Below, piece by piece: positions 46,001-56,049 of a stretch of DNA of 64,000 nucleotides. The DNA lies in contig NC_088298.1 of NCBI RefSeq assembly GCF_032854445.1, positions 7,179,504-7,243,503 of the forward strand, in the 5' to 3' direction. Numbering within the stretch: position 1 is the first letter of the stretch; each line of letters opens with the position of its first letter. The notes beneath the pieces are model-generated. The model saw nothing but the letters and a program-made list of their open reading frames with translations, searched no databases and was not told where the DNA came from. Origin of the DNA: Liolophura sinensis. Taxonomy: Eukaryota > Mollusca > Polyplacophora > Chitonida > Chitonidae. The position numbers and the translations under genes are program-made.

Positions 46001-46590
46001 TTAGCGTAAATTGAGCTGTCCAAAGTCCACTGGAAACATTAAACCATCTTGTGTGCGCTTGGTGGTACCTGAACGAATACCTTTTGGCAGAATAGCTTTA
46101 ATTTGCTTATGGGAAACGGAAGCAATATCGGCAACATGTGGCTTCAGAAATTTCCTGCTGCATTTTTGACTCTTTCGGAAAAACTCAACTTCGAAGTCAC
46201 CATCCTCATCTAGTGGGCTCTGAATCTCACCAATGAAGTAGACACTTGGACTCCTAGCCTGGGTGTATTCAACAAGAACATGGCTACCGAGACGTATTTG
46301 GCCAATGTTCACCTCTCCTAATGTAAGGGCAGTATCCTCATCATTAACAGATTCTAAGGATGATACTTCCTCATCGGATTCGAATGAATTAACACCATCT
46401 CTTTCTTGGTCTGAGCCTTCGCTACTAGTTTCCGATTCAGTTGCTTGAATTATTTGTCGCTTTGCTTTCTTATTCTGCAGCCGGTTTTCTTGAGCTTCTC
46501 TCATCCGTTTCATTTCTGGCGTTGAGGTTGCCAGCATTGACTTACCGCGTTTCCGACCTCTGTTACTTTCTTTTCTAGCAGGCGCCTATA
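46001..46590 (-). pseudogene. C-terminal exon of a pogo/Tigger-type transposase with a Tudor-like domain
   Basis: The exon begins after a TATATAG acceptor near 46590 and reads PARKESNRGRKRGKSMLATS, then TPEMKRMREAQENRLQNKKA. The basic RGRKRGKS-TP linker is typical of the end of DDE_1 (jerky/Tigger) proteins. An acidic stretch follows, then the same kind of C-terminal domain as in elements A and B (IRLGSHVLVEYTQARSPSVY, FIGEIQSPLDEDGDFEVEFF), ending LMFPVDFGQLNLR at 46001. The frame is open, but the upstream exons with the HTH and DDE domains are not in the window, so the gene is a remnant. Confidence 0.6.
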
Positions 46591-46683
46591 TATAAAATAT
46601 AAAACAAACATATGTTCAATTACATGGAGATTTTTTTAATTTTGAAAAAAAAGAAAAAAAATCAAATGCCACAACATAAGTTA

Positions 46684-46740
46684 GTTTGCTTGCTTGGTGT
46701 TTATACGTGTACAAAGAATATTTCACTCATATGACGGCTT
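46684..46740 (-). mobile_element. SINE relic (3' tail)
   Basis: TGCTTGGTGTTTATACGTGT and AAGAATATTTCACTCATATGACGG match the reversed 3' part of the SINE at 32685. The rest is lost. Confidence 0.6.
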
Positions 46741-46779
46741 GTCAGTCTTACGGGTAGATGGAACCGGAGTGCCCTCACT

Positions 46780-49700
46780 CAGACCCCTATCTAGAAATGA
46801 AAAGGGGCAGGGTGGAAACTGTAGTAGAGGGGCACTGTCCAAGCAGCCGGGGGTCCGGGGGCCTACGGCCCCCGGCCGCTGGATACATTTAATCGCCGGA
46901 AGTGGCTTCGTTGCCATTTTTCAATCATATGGTAATGTAAAATTAATAGCTAAATTAGCCAGACTAATTTACACAAATGGGAAAAAAATACTGTTTCAAT
47001 TGTTTACTTACTTTTCATCATTTGAATCCCTGTAGAGTGTAAAAGAAATACGTGGCATTTCCGGCTGATAGGACAAGTTAATTAATGCTGCTACATTTCC
47101 GGTGTCTCCAGTCATGCCAGTGTAACAATGAGTAGCAGCTGCAAGCATGATGAGCATCTATTGCAGCTGTGACGGGGTTTATAGGAACATGAAAAAATTG
47201 AATTCCACAAAGCAATTTTATACTTAATTTTGAACTCAAGAGACATCTGACAGACCTGTGCTTAAATTTCATTAGGAATTGGCTATAAACCAACTATATT
47301 TTTCATCCACACATTCGAAAGAAGAATTTTGCCGCTCAGTGTTAAAATTTCTACTATATAACAATTTCGTATAAAATTGCTTGGTAGAATCAAGATACAG
47401 AGACCAAAATGGGAGAAACTTCTCAACTCTCAACAGAAACAAGTTGAACAGAAGGGCACAACATCTATATTAATGAGTTAGGGATTTTTTTTTAATTTCA
47501 GAAATTCTTCTACTCAGTCTCTCACTGCGAGTGTACCCTTGCTTGAAATAAAGCTTCCTCCAGTCAGACTGGCAGTTTTATATCAAATAAGAGCATGTGA
47601 AGTAGTCTTATGTTATTAAACAACAAACATTCAAATACATGTACATACATCAAATCTCCAACTCGTGTTGATGGTGACCCCCATACAGTTTTACTGTATT
47701 TAAAACGTGTTAAATGGGAAAAGAAACACAGGTGTATTTTCAGCTCACAGACAATACACCTTTAGTGCAGGCTAAAGTCACAGTGTCTCCCAAACCGACG
47801 CATTTTCTTATGCAACCATTTCTTAGCTGCCCTGCTCGTGATTCTTTCAGCCAGTTCATCATCAATGTTAAGCTTAATATTTAAGATACAGTTCAATGTC
47901 TTATTTGATAGACTGCTTCCCCTGTCATTCTTAATGATATTAACATGGCTAAACAGTCTTTCAACCTCAGCAGATGATAGAGACATGGTATAAACAACAC
48001 TGTACAGGAATGTCAAATTTGGAAATTTCCTGGCAAGATCTTGGGAAGACACAGAGTTCCTCTGAAGTAGCAGTTTACTTAGCACTGGTAAACTACTGCT
48101 GTTTTCCATTTCTGGAAATTCTAGGTGTTGCAGAAGTTCGAGCCAGCCTACCCACTCTTCCAGCAGCAAGAGCTCATCAATTCCAAAGTAGCCTGCAAGC
48201 TGACGCATGTGGTCCTCTCGGTACATTGGTGGAAGTGACTGTAACACATCAATAGGAATTGACAGCGCCCCCAGCTGAGAAATAACATCTATGTTTTGAA
48301 ATGGAAGTTCAAGTTTCTCTTTCAGGGCATCAATGAAGGGAACTTTGACAGTTGAGCGGAACACTTCTTCGTTACAGTTATGCATTAATATTGCATCTTC
48401 ATCTAGTGACATTTCCCACTTTCCTGACTCCGTCTTTCTCCTCTCCAAAATAGCCAATGTACTCTGTAATTTGGGTTCTGTGAAGGTGACATCCACACTG
48501 CGCCTCTGGAAGACTAATGACAGTTCTGCTAAATGGGGCAGGATGTTCCCCAGCAAGCAAAGCATGCGCAATATCTTTTCACTTGTAATCCACTTATGTA
48601 ATGCTCTGGCATCCATTTGGTGCTTTTTTGTAAAGTTATTTGATAATTCCCCAGTTGACGCATTTTCTAGATCCTGTCTGATAACATTAAGACCTTTCAA
48701 AACAACACCAACTGCTTTGTCATACGACAGCCACCGGTGGTGTTTGGCCTGTTGTATTCGCCACGGTGCTTGATTGTGAATCTCTTGAAGACTTCTGAGT
48801 GTGGCTGAACTCACTGAGCTGTACTTGTAGTACTTGAATAGGCTCTCTAACCCCTCTGCCACTGTGTCCAGTTGTGGGATGGAGGCGAAGGCATCCCTAC
48901 ACGCCAGAGCCAGGCAGTGATCATGGCAGTGCATCACAATCGCATTGCCCATACCTCCCTCTTCTTTGAGTAAAGCAGCAGCCCCATTACGCTTGCCTGG
49001 TAAGTACATAATAGGGAAATACATGTACCTCATTACAATGTTTTAAAAAATTAAATGCCTTTTTTTACTGAACTAATCTAATTACAGTTTGGGACGTTTT
49101 TTTGTGACTGATAATATTTTCCAGGCTTATTTTGTGCCGCTTATTTTTCAGGTACCAGGGTATCCGCATCCAGGATTATTATTGTGTTTGTAATTAAAAA
49201 TGTAGTTTAACAATAGTGAATACCACCTAATTTAAATAACAATGTGAAATAAACTTGATTGTTGAACAGGTAACTTGTTTTGTCATTTTTGTCATTTTAC
49301 ACTGTTGTCTAAACAGACATCTGCTTTATATCGAGACTTTTAACTGTTAACTGAGCTTGATTTGCCGTTCAATAACTTCAAGACATGAGCATTTCCTTAA
49401 TATTTTGAAAAACGATAGTCCAACAATGTTTGGAAGAGTGAAAAAGATTTTCCGGGAATGTTATGTGGTAGAATCCATTAGTTTTGTCAAGAATTAGTCT
49501 GCAAATTTCTGCCATGGAAATTTAGCATACATATTAACAAATAGCGGGTATGAGTTAAATGATATATTTTATGAACGCATATACTGACATTTCTAATGAT
49601 TTTAAATTACATAGGAAATGTTTTGACACTTTATACATCCCGATTACCTGAAAACGACGAAGCGCCATCGCTGGTAAGGTTGCTACACTTGCTGGGTTCA

Positions 49701-51020
49701 AGGCCTTTCTTCTGGAGAACATCAAGAGTGGCTTCTTTAATGTCTTTACCAGTAGATCGTGTCATTTCGGCATCATGAAGAAATTTCATTTCCGCCTTGC
49801 CTTCTGTATTTAAGTATTTGATTACTACGCCCAGATTTTTAGTGACGGACTTGTCACACACTTCATCAACCATCAGTGAGTACGTTCCACTGTTTTGCAT
49901 AACTGGCAACAACTCCTCATCCACTGCATCTGACAATGATTCCAACATCTGGTGAATGGAGTTGGGACTCGAGTATGTAGCATTAAATTTTTGCCTGGTC
50001 GCTAGTAGAGTGCTTGATCCAGTTTTGATGCAAAGATTTACTAAGTCTGGAAATAACTGCAACGGGAGATTATGATTAGCAATAAGACTCTGTGTGTTGT
50101 TCATTACTGACATGGTCTTTCACCTTGTCTTTTCTCAGCAGCTTAAAGCCTTCGGTCACCCAGGTCTGGCTGCCATTTGAAGCACGAGTTTTGAATTTTG
50201 AACAAAGTTTGCAGTATAACACCGGTGCTGTTTTCTTCGTGGTTTCATCATATTCTTCTTTGATCAACAACCAGTCAAAGTTCAGGGAAAGTACAGACTC
50301 CTTCCCAACCAGATGTTTGGAGTTATTTCTTGATGAGGAAACCGAAAAGCTATCGATTGTTGGCGTGTTGGATGTGTTGGTATCAGGAACGGAGCCGTCG
50401 GTATCAGGATCTGAGCCATCTGTGTCAGTGTGACCGATAGAGATAGTCGGGGGCGCAGGTGTTGTTGTCGTTGTTGTGGCAGTGGTGTTTGAAGCATCTG
50501 CCGTTTTCCTCGCAAATAAAGTTTTGATTGATTTGCATCCGACAGCTGATTCCGCGTCTTTTTGCGCTCGTCGTTTTGCCCTGCGTGCGCTACTCGGCAT
50601 AGTTGCATTTGAACGTAGGCCAAGCTGGTAAGAACGAACATGGAGTGGAAACTGTACGGATTATCCGAGATCCCACGCATCTGAAAGAGATGGGGGGTAA
50701 CTCTCCTGTATCCGGTTGTCGCACTGGCGCATTTATAAAACCAGTGAGTTATTAAAGATGTGCCCTGTCATGGAGAGTAAAGTTAAAAGGCAAAGTAACC
50801 TCCCTTTGATACGCTCTTATTAGGAGAAGGCGACAAAGCAATAGACTTGCACGAGGGCGTATTTCTCTGCTTGAAACACGCACACAGACGCAAGTATTAT
50901 GATTTAGGACAAAATAAATACCGGGGAAATTAGGAAGGGCAAAAGGGCGCATTTGATTATTGCAATGGGGCAGAGGGGCAGGGCGCTGCGCCCTGCTAAA
51001 ATTGTCTAGCGAGGGGTCTG
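46780..51020 (-). mobile_element. hAT DNA transposon inside element C
   Basis: Ends CAGACCCCTATCTAGAA (46780) and, inverted, CAGACCCCTCGCTAGACAAT (51020) form hAT-type TIRs. The 8-bp flanks (CCCTCACT and CATCCAGT) agree only in part, so the duplication is decayed or absent. Both ends are followed by G/C-rich palindromes (GGGGGCCTACGGCCCCC at about 46855; GGGCGCTGCGCCC at about 50980). The element encodes one spliced gene on the minus strand (50600-47762). Confidence 0.8.
47762..50600 (-). pseudogene. hAT transposase (ZNF862/ZMYM-like), two exons, one frameshift
   Basis: Exon 1 (50600-49648) has a low-complexity Thr/Asp N-terminus and a TTF-type zinc finger (LYCKLCSKFKTRASNGSQTW, DHVSNEQHTES). 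One frame change lies near 50100. It then continues LFPDLVNLCIKTGSSTLLAT, YSLMVDEVCDKS (first Asp) and NLTSDGASSFSG (second Asp). Donor GTAATC and acceptor TTACCAG bound a 651-bp intron (48997-49647) in phase 1. Exon 2 (48996-47762) gives GKRNGAAALLKEEG, HCHDHCLALACRDAF and RWLSYDKAVGV. It ends with the hAT dimerisation motif (SLSSAEVERLFSHVNIIKND, LNCILNIKLN). Only one lesion over about 2.2 kb of coding suggests a young copy. Confidence 0.8.
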
Positions 51021-51667
51021 CATCCAGTTGGGGCATTAAGCACCCGTGCAAAGACAATTTACAGTCATGAAGAACACAACATTATTGCCTAAAAGGATGT
51101 AACAAATATTCCTTTAGTTACATAGGAACACTTAGGGAGAAATGCACTTTACAGTCTTAAGTTTCACAACTACAGTAATAAAACACCATCTTATTGTTAT
51201 CTTTCGGCCATTTTGGTTCCGATGTGTTGACCTTTTAACATCATGGTCAGTAAATACAACAATATACATGCATTAAAAGTGAAATAAAAAAAATGACTCA
51301 TTGTAAGAACTTACTTGAGCAAGTCCTGATCTTCAGCTCCACATAAGAATAAACATCAGATGGTCAAAACAAACAATATTTTAAGTTTTAGTGAAGATGA
51401 TCGATCACAATCAATGTTCTTTAAGCACTTTAAAAATGGCCGCCGTTTGAAGTCAATGTGATGTCATACAAAAATACGTAAACAACAGCCTGATAGGTCC
51501 TGTTAAAGTAAACCATGACATGAAACAAAGCTTCTGATTAGTCTAGGTTGAAAGATTCAAGTGCCTAATACCCCACCACTGTTTTAACTGTGTTTGAATG
51601 AGATTTTTAACACTTGGCTAGGTTGTGGTGCCTATTGCCCCGTGGTGCCTATTGCCCCGCTTTACCC

Positions 51668-52140
51668 TACACATATCTCGCCTTGTAGCATTTGTCGGAT
51701 CTTGCGTAAATGGTGATAATTTTAATCTTTGTCACAAGTGGTTAGTTCAAAATCTAGTTTGTCAAGGATACTTCGTCAAACGCCTTCATTCTAAGTTTTT
51801 CAATTTTACAATGAGTATAACACTCGTTGGCAGGTATGGATAGAGCGTTCAGAATCTCTGGCGATCTACATTATGATCAACCACATAGACGGCGCTGTTA
51901 TCCTTATGTACATATCTATCACGTACATGGTATTTAACAACACAGATGGCGCTGCTTGCCGAGTGTAACCGTCTAACTTGTAAACAGCTATTATGCAGAC
52001 CAGCATGTCATGTGTGACATCATAGATGGCGCCGTTTTTAGTGTGAGATCCCTACATATTAACAGGGAAAAACGTAATCGTCCGTTACTTTTGAATCACA
52101 GTCTGATCGATTAAGGTCTAACGCTCATCATTTTCGATAA
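51668..52140 (+). mobile_element. Reverse-transcriptase element fragment, right part and 3' region
   Basis: Continues the RT fossil after the element C insertion (ISRLVAFVGSCVN, then LVCQGYFVKRLHSKFFNF to about 51840), followed by its non-coding end. Bases 51690-52140 are repeated in inverted orientation at 4449-4805. The 52140 end is approximate. Confidence 0.6.
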
Positions 52141-52189
52141 CGACGAAAATAATTTACGAATTTTTATAATTAGTTTAGCTTCGCCATCG

Positions 52190-53393
52190 ACCTAGCTAAA
52201 CTCTTCCACATCGCCTGAGACCTAAACTTTGTAAACTCTTCCACATCATACACTTTTTTAATCCTGAAATTCCAGGACATTTCAGGACTTTTTGCAGTGA
52301 TTTTCCAGGAGTTTCCAGGACAATTTCCGGTTGACGGGCAGGGTGTGATTCATGCCTTTTGAAGTTGAACACACAAGCTGCTACATTTGTCAACCCAACA
52401 TGTACAGTAGGGCAGACCGGGGTAATTCCATAACCTACTTTTATAAAACTGAAATATTTAGGCCTGGACCCATGAGAAGCACTCTGAACTTACTCTAATA
52501 TACAGGCAACATATGACAAACAATATTACTACATTATCTTGGTCTTTAACATGGACACAATATTTATTATTGAAAATTACAAAAACTGCAATATACTTGC
52601 GGAACGGGGCAATTCCACACCTCGTAAACTTTAAACTGCCAGGAATGAGAAACATACAATCAAATAACTGATAATCAGTCTTTAGATTAAAAAAAACAAA
52701 CAGCAACTGGCTAGACACAATTTAGATAGTAGATACCCATTTATAATAATCTGTCAAATACTGAATAGGCAAAAATTGTAAATATCTTTTAAAAGTAGAA
52801 CCGCAAAATTGTTTGACAAATTAATTTGGCAACATGGGATGGAAGACAAATGTGTATGTGAGTTCTATCACACAGAGCAACTGTCACATATGAAAGCTTG
52901 ACTCGTAGCTTCATGTTCTGATATCTCGGCACAGTTCAGACAGCTCCATGTATCGCATATATCACAGTCTTCATCGTCACGCATGGCTAGCACATGGCCC
53001 GATTAAGCTCTTCCGTCCATTCATCGTACTCCCCCCGTAATATAACAGCTGTACATGTATGTCGGAGGGCGGCAGATCGGCTGATGAAATTTGCGGTTTA
53101 CGGTAATTGTAACAAGGGAGATAATTTATGTCGCAAAACGCACGTGTTTTGTAATGGAATATCCCACAGCGTATCAAACGGAAGATTTCATTCGAGTTTC
53201 AGCAGATTTGTTGGCCTTATTTTCCATCACATTAAACTGAAAATTTGTTTCAGCAGATTTTATTTTTTCCAGGACTTTTCAGGAGTTCACATGCGAATTT
53301 AAGGACTATTAAGGACTTTTCAAAAAAAGATTTTTAAAAAAAAAAAAAAAAATCCAGGACTTTTCAGGATGTCCAGGAGGCGTGCGAACCCTG
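52190..53393. repeat. TCCAGGA-rich hAT-like terminal sequences
   Basis: Bases 53261-53393 read, inverted, CAGGGTTCGCACGCCTCCTG, then GACATCCTGAAAAGTCCTGG, a form known from hAT-type non-autonomous ends. Similar TTCCAGGACATTTCAGGAC repeats occur at 52260-52330. A poly-A run lies near 53335-53352. Left and right boundaries could not be paired, so the unit is only partly defined; the GGGGYAATTCCA fragment lies within it. Confidence 0.4.
52405..52620 (+). mobile_element. Pogo-type terminal sequence with GGGGYAATTCCA boxes
   Basis: TA followed by CAGTAGGGCAGACCGGGGTA resembles the left end of element C (GGAGACCGGGGCAA). Boxes GGGGTAATTCCATAACC (52419) and GGGGCAATTCCACAC (52606) sit in the same orientation. 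No gene and no matching right end were found, so this is a truncated or small non-autonomous copy. Confidence 0.4.
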
Positions 53394-54019
53394 TTAACAG
53401 CAAAAAACGCCCTCCACTTTCCCTGACATGTTGTTTTCGTGCAACCGAACGTTCTAAAGGGGCGTGACCTAATTCTGGACGAAACCATGACGTGTTTTAC
53501 AGGGGGTCTTAAAATGCGATGCTAAATATTACGGACGTGCTTCACGACTAGGGTAGAATAATAAAAAGAATGCGTTTGTTTCCCGAAAACAATTCCTACT
53601 ATGAAATGCAGCACTGTAAAATACAACATCTGCAGGGTTGCTTTTAGCTAAGGACGCTGTTATCAGGGTAGGCTTCTGTGAGACAGGCACGGTGTGAAAT
53701 AGCCATCGCACTGACAGTGACCCGGGACAGTGAGGTGGCTCGTTGCTGGCAGCGAGAGTTCGAGCAGCTCAAAAGATTTCTTATACTCCGACAGAGTTAA
53801 AGGAGCTGGAAACCTGTAGAATCAGCAAAAGGACAACTAAAGCGGGGAGTTCAACTCTTTAAACGTAAAGTTTGACTTTAGCAAAAGCAATATTTGAAAC
53901 AGAAAATTAGGTTATCAGTAGTGTGATACTGAATTTGATTTGCTATTCTTGTTTAAATGCTTTGCGGTCATGATGTATTCTGTATCAAATTCATAAGCAC
54001 TGGGTAACGAATGTTGAAA
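53394..54019. other. No gene recognised
   Basis: About 600 bp of moderately GC sequence without a persuasive protein. No repeat was identified. Confidence 0.45.
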
Positions 54020-54441
54020 GAATGGAACACTTTAGTTCACATTTTCAATTCAGTCTTAATTTCTCAACATATGTTGTTAAAAACAAAACAATAACAGCAT
54101 CATAGATATGTGTTTTTGCTTATTTTAAAGTAAGCAGAGAAATATATTATAATTTATATGTTTAAGATATCATGAGGAGAAATATGATTATACTATATAT
54201 AGTATTGTGAAATACAATGGATGGCTATCATAATTTAAATTTGTAATATATATCAGCCTCGTCCGACATTCATATACCGTTCGTATTCCGTAATGGGCGT
54301 TCAAAGTCGATAATCTTTGAACACTGCAGTTCATATTTTCTATTCAATGTTATTTCTCAACGTATGTTGCTAAATAGCAAAACAATAACAGCATCATAGA
54401 TATGTGTTTATGCTTATTTGAAAGTAAACAGATCAATATAT
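54020..54441 (+). repeat. Tandem duplication of the sequence leading into the PC4-like element
   Basis: The block 54020-54315 (GAACACTTTAGTTCAC... AACAATAACAGCATCATAGA...) is repeated from 54316 (GAACACTGCAGTTCAT...), continuing across the Tc1 insertion to about 56110. The first copy also contains a partial terminal repeat (GTCCGACATTCATATACCGT at about 54262) like that at 56060. Confidence 0.75.
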
Positions 54442-54442
54442 A

Positions 54443-55971
54443 CTATCCAAAAAAAGAAACGCATAACCCGGTTTTTTGCGGAGGTGATGCAGTCTTTTCA
54501 ATTATGCATAACTAAATAAGAATTGCTATTCTGCAAATATTTTTTACACAGATTAAGGAAGGGTCTATATCTAGACAACAAGGCCATCAACTTGAGGTAA
54601 GACACTCACAATGAGTCTCCCACTTGAGTGGAATGTCAGTATCTGTTGTGACCACCACGGGCACGAATAACAGTTCTGACACGCCTTGTCATGGACTAGA
54701 TGAGACGCTGGATAGAGGCCTGGGGAATGTTCTGCCATTCCTCCTGCAAACATGCAACTTGCTCTTGAAGCGTTTGGGGTTGAGGTTGACGTTGGCGTAG
54801 ACGTCGATCAAGTTCATCCCACAGATGCTCAATTGGGTTAAGATCCGGGGAACTGGACGGCCAGGATAGCACGTTTACATTGTTTTCGGCGAGGAAGTCC
54901 CTTGTGACACGTGCCGTGTGCGGTCTGGCGTTGTCCTGCTGGAACAACTCCCGCTGAACGTCGATGACAGGTAAGAGGTGTGGCTGCAGGATGGTGTCTC
55001 GGTAGCGTACGGCCGTAAGATTTCCCTGAACGTGGACAAGATTTGTACGACCAGTATACGATATTACTGCCCACATCATCACACTCCCTCCACCAAATCT
55101 GTCCACTTGGCGTACGCAGTTAGGGGCATAACGTTCGTAAGCACGTCTGTAAACCCGGTTTCTACCATCACGTCTCTGCAATAGGAATCTGGACTCATCA
55201 CTGAACCAAATGCGTCGCCAGTTGCGTAGATTCCATGCAGTCACGTTGTTACACCATCGGAGGCGATTGGCGCGATGGTGAGGACGCAGCACGATCCCAA
55301 CATAGGGCCTCCTGGCTCTCAGTCCATGTTCCCTCAGCCTGTTCCGCACTGTCTGACCTGATATCCTCCTCAGTCCCGGTATGCTGGCTGCTGTGCTTTC
55401 AGCTGTAGCACAACGGTCACGCAAATGGAGGACCCTTATGTAGCGATCTTGGGCTGCTGTAGTAACACGTGGTCGACCTGAACGCCGACGGTCATTTGTT
55501 GTCCCAGTATTGTTGTAGCGGGCAGCAAGCCGTGAAATCGTGCTCTGGCTGACGTGTAGACGCCTAGAAATGGACGATTGGGACTCTCCAGCTTGAAGTC
55601 TTCCAATGGCAATATATCTTGTGACAGTGTCAAGACGTGGCATGTTGAATCAGCTTGAAAACACCACTTGAAAGACGCCGATTTCCGGCCCGAAGTTGCG
55701 GTTTTATAGTCACACACTGCATGCTTTCCATGCGTAAGTTCGGCGTGTAAGACTGCACGTGATGCAGTGTGGTGCTGTATTTTTTTACTTCTTCCAAAAA
55801 CGGCCTCCAAACTCAACATTTTCAACTAAGAAATGTTTTGAGGAATAAAATGTGTGCTAACTGTGACTATTAACAATATTAAAACACATTTTGCTCATGA
55901 AATGAAGACAAAATGTATTTATTTCATTTTAAAATAAAACAAAACACCTATGCGTTTCTTTTTTTGGATAG
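54443..55971 (-). mobile_element. Tc1-like transposon with TA target duplication
   Basis: A 1529-bp element. TIRs CTATCCAAAAAAAGAAACGC (54443) and the reverse (GCGTTTCTTTTTTTGGATAG, ending 55971) are essentially perfect over about 23 bp. TA lies at 54441-54442 and 55972-55973. It interrupts the tandem unit described above. One transposase gene lies on the minus strand. Confidence 0.93.
54636..55643 (-). pseudogene. Tc1 transposase (DD34E), one nonsense codon
   Basis: The frame is 335 codons. The paired HTH N-terminus (about 1-110) includes GRLQAGESQSSISRRLHVSQ, with the GRPR hook at about 56 (RRSGRPRVTT). The catalytic core has WFSDESRFLL (first D), FQQDNARPHTARV (second D) and SSPDLNPIEHLWDELDRR (E, 34 residues after the second D). 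A TAG at 54693-54695 (a probable C-to-T change of CAG) stops the protein at residue 315, and the same frame continues SMTRRVRTVIRARGGHNRY to the natural stop at 54636. All catalytic residues are present; the lost tail is 19 residues. This is a very young copy. Confidence 0.93.
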
Positions 55972-56049
55972 TATATATTATAATGTATATGTTCAAGGTA
56001 TGATGAGGATAAATATTATATTATAGTATTGTGAAATATATATATACAT

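Larger units (their letters stand above)
45454..51667 (-). mobile_element. Pogo/Tigger-like element C, internally deleted, carrying a nested hAT
   Basis: The left end is GGGGAGACCGGGGCAAAGTG (45454). The right end, read inward, is GGGTAAAGCGGGGCAATAGG (51667). TA flanks both ends (45452-45453 and 51668-51669), and the RT element continues on both sides. Boxes on the left: GCAAAGTGGGAC at 45466, GTTAAGTGGGAC at 45653, GTTAAGTGGGTC at 45673, GTGAAGTGGGAC at 45694 and 45715. On the right: GTGCCTATTGCCCC-type boxes at 51561, 51628 and 51645. After removing the hAT (46780-51020) the element is about 2.0 kb and lacks the catalytic domain, keeping only the last exon of its gene. Right and left boxes differ, which is odd for one element. 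Confidence 0.6.
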
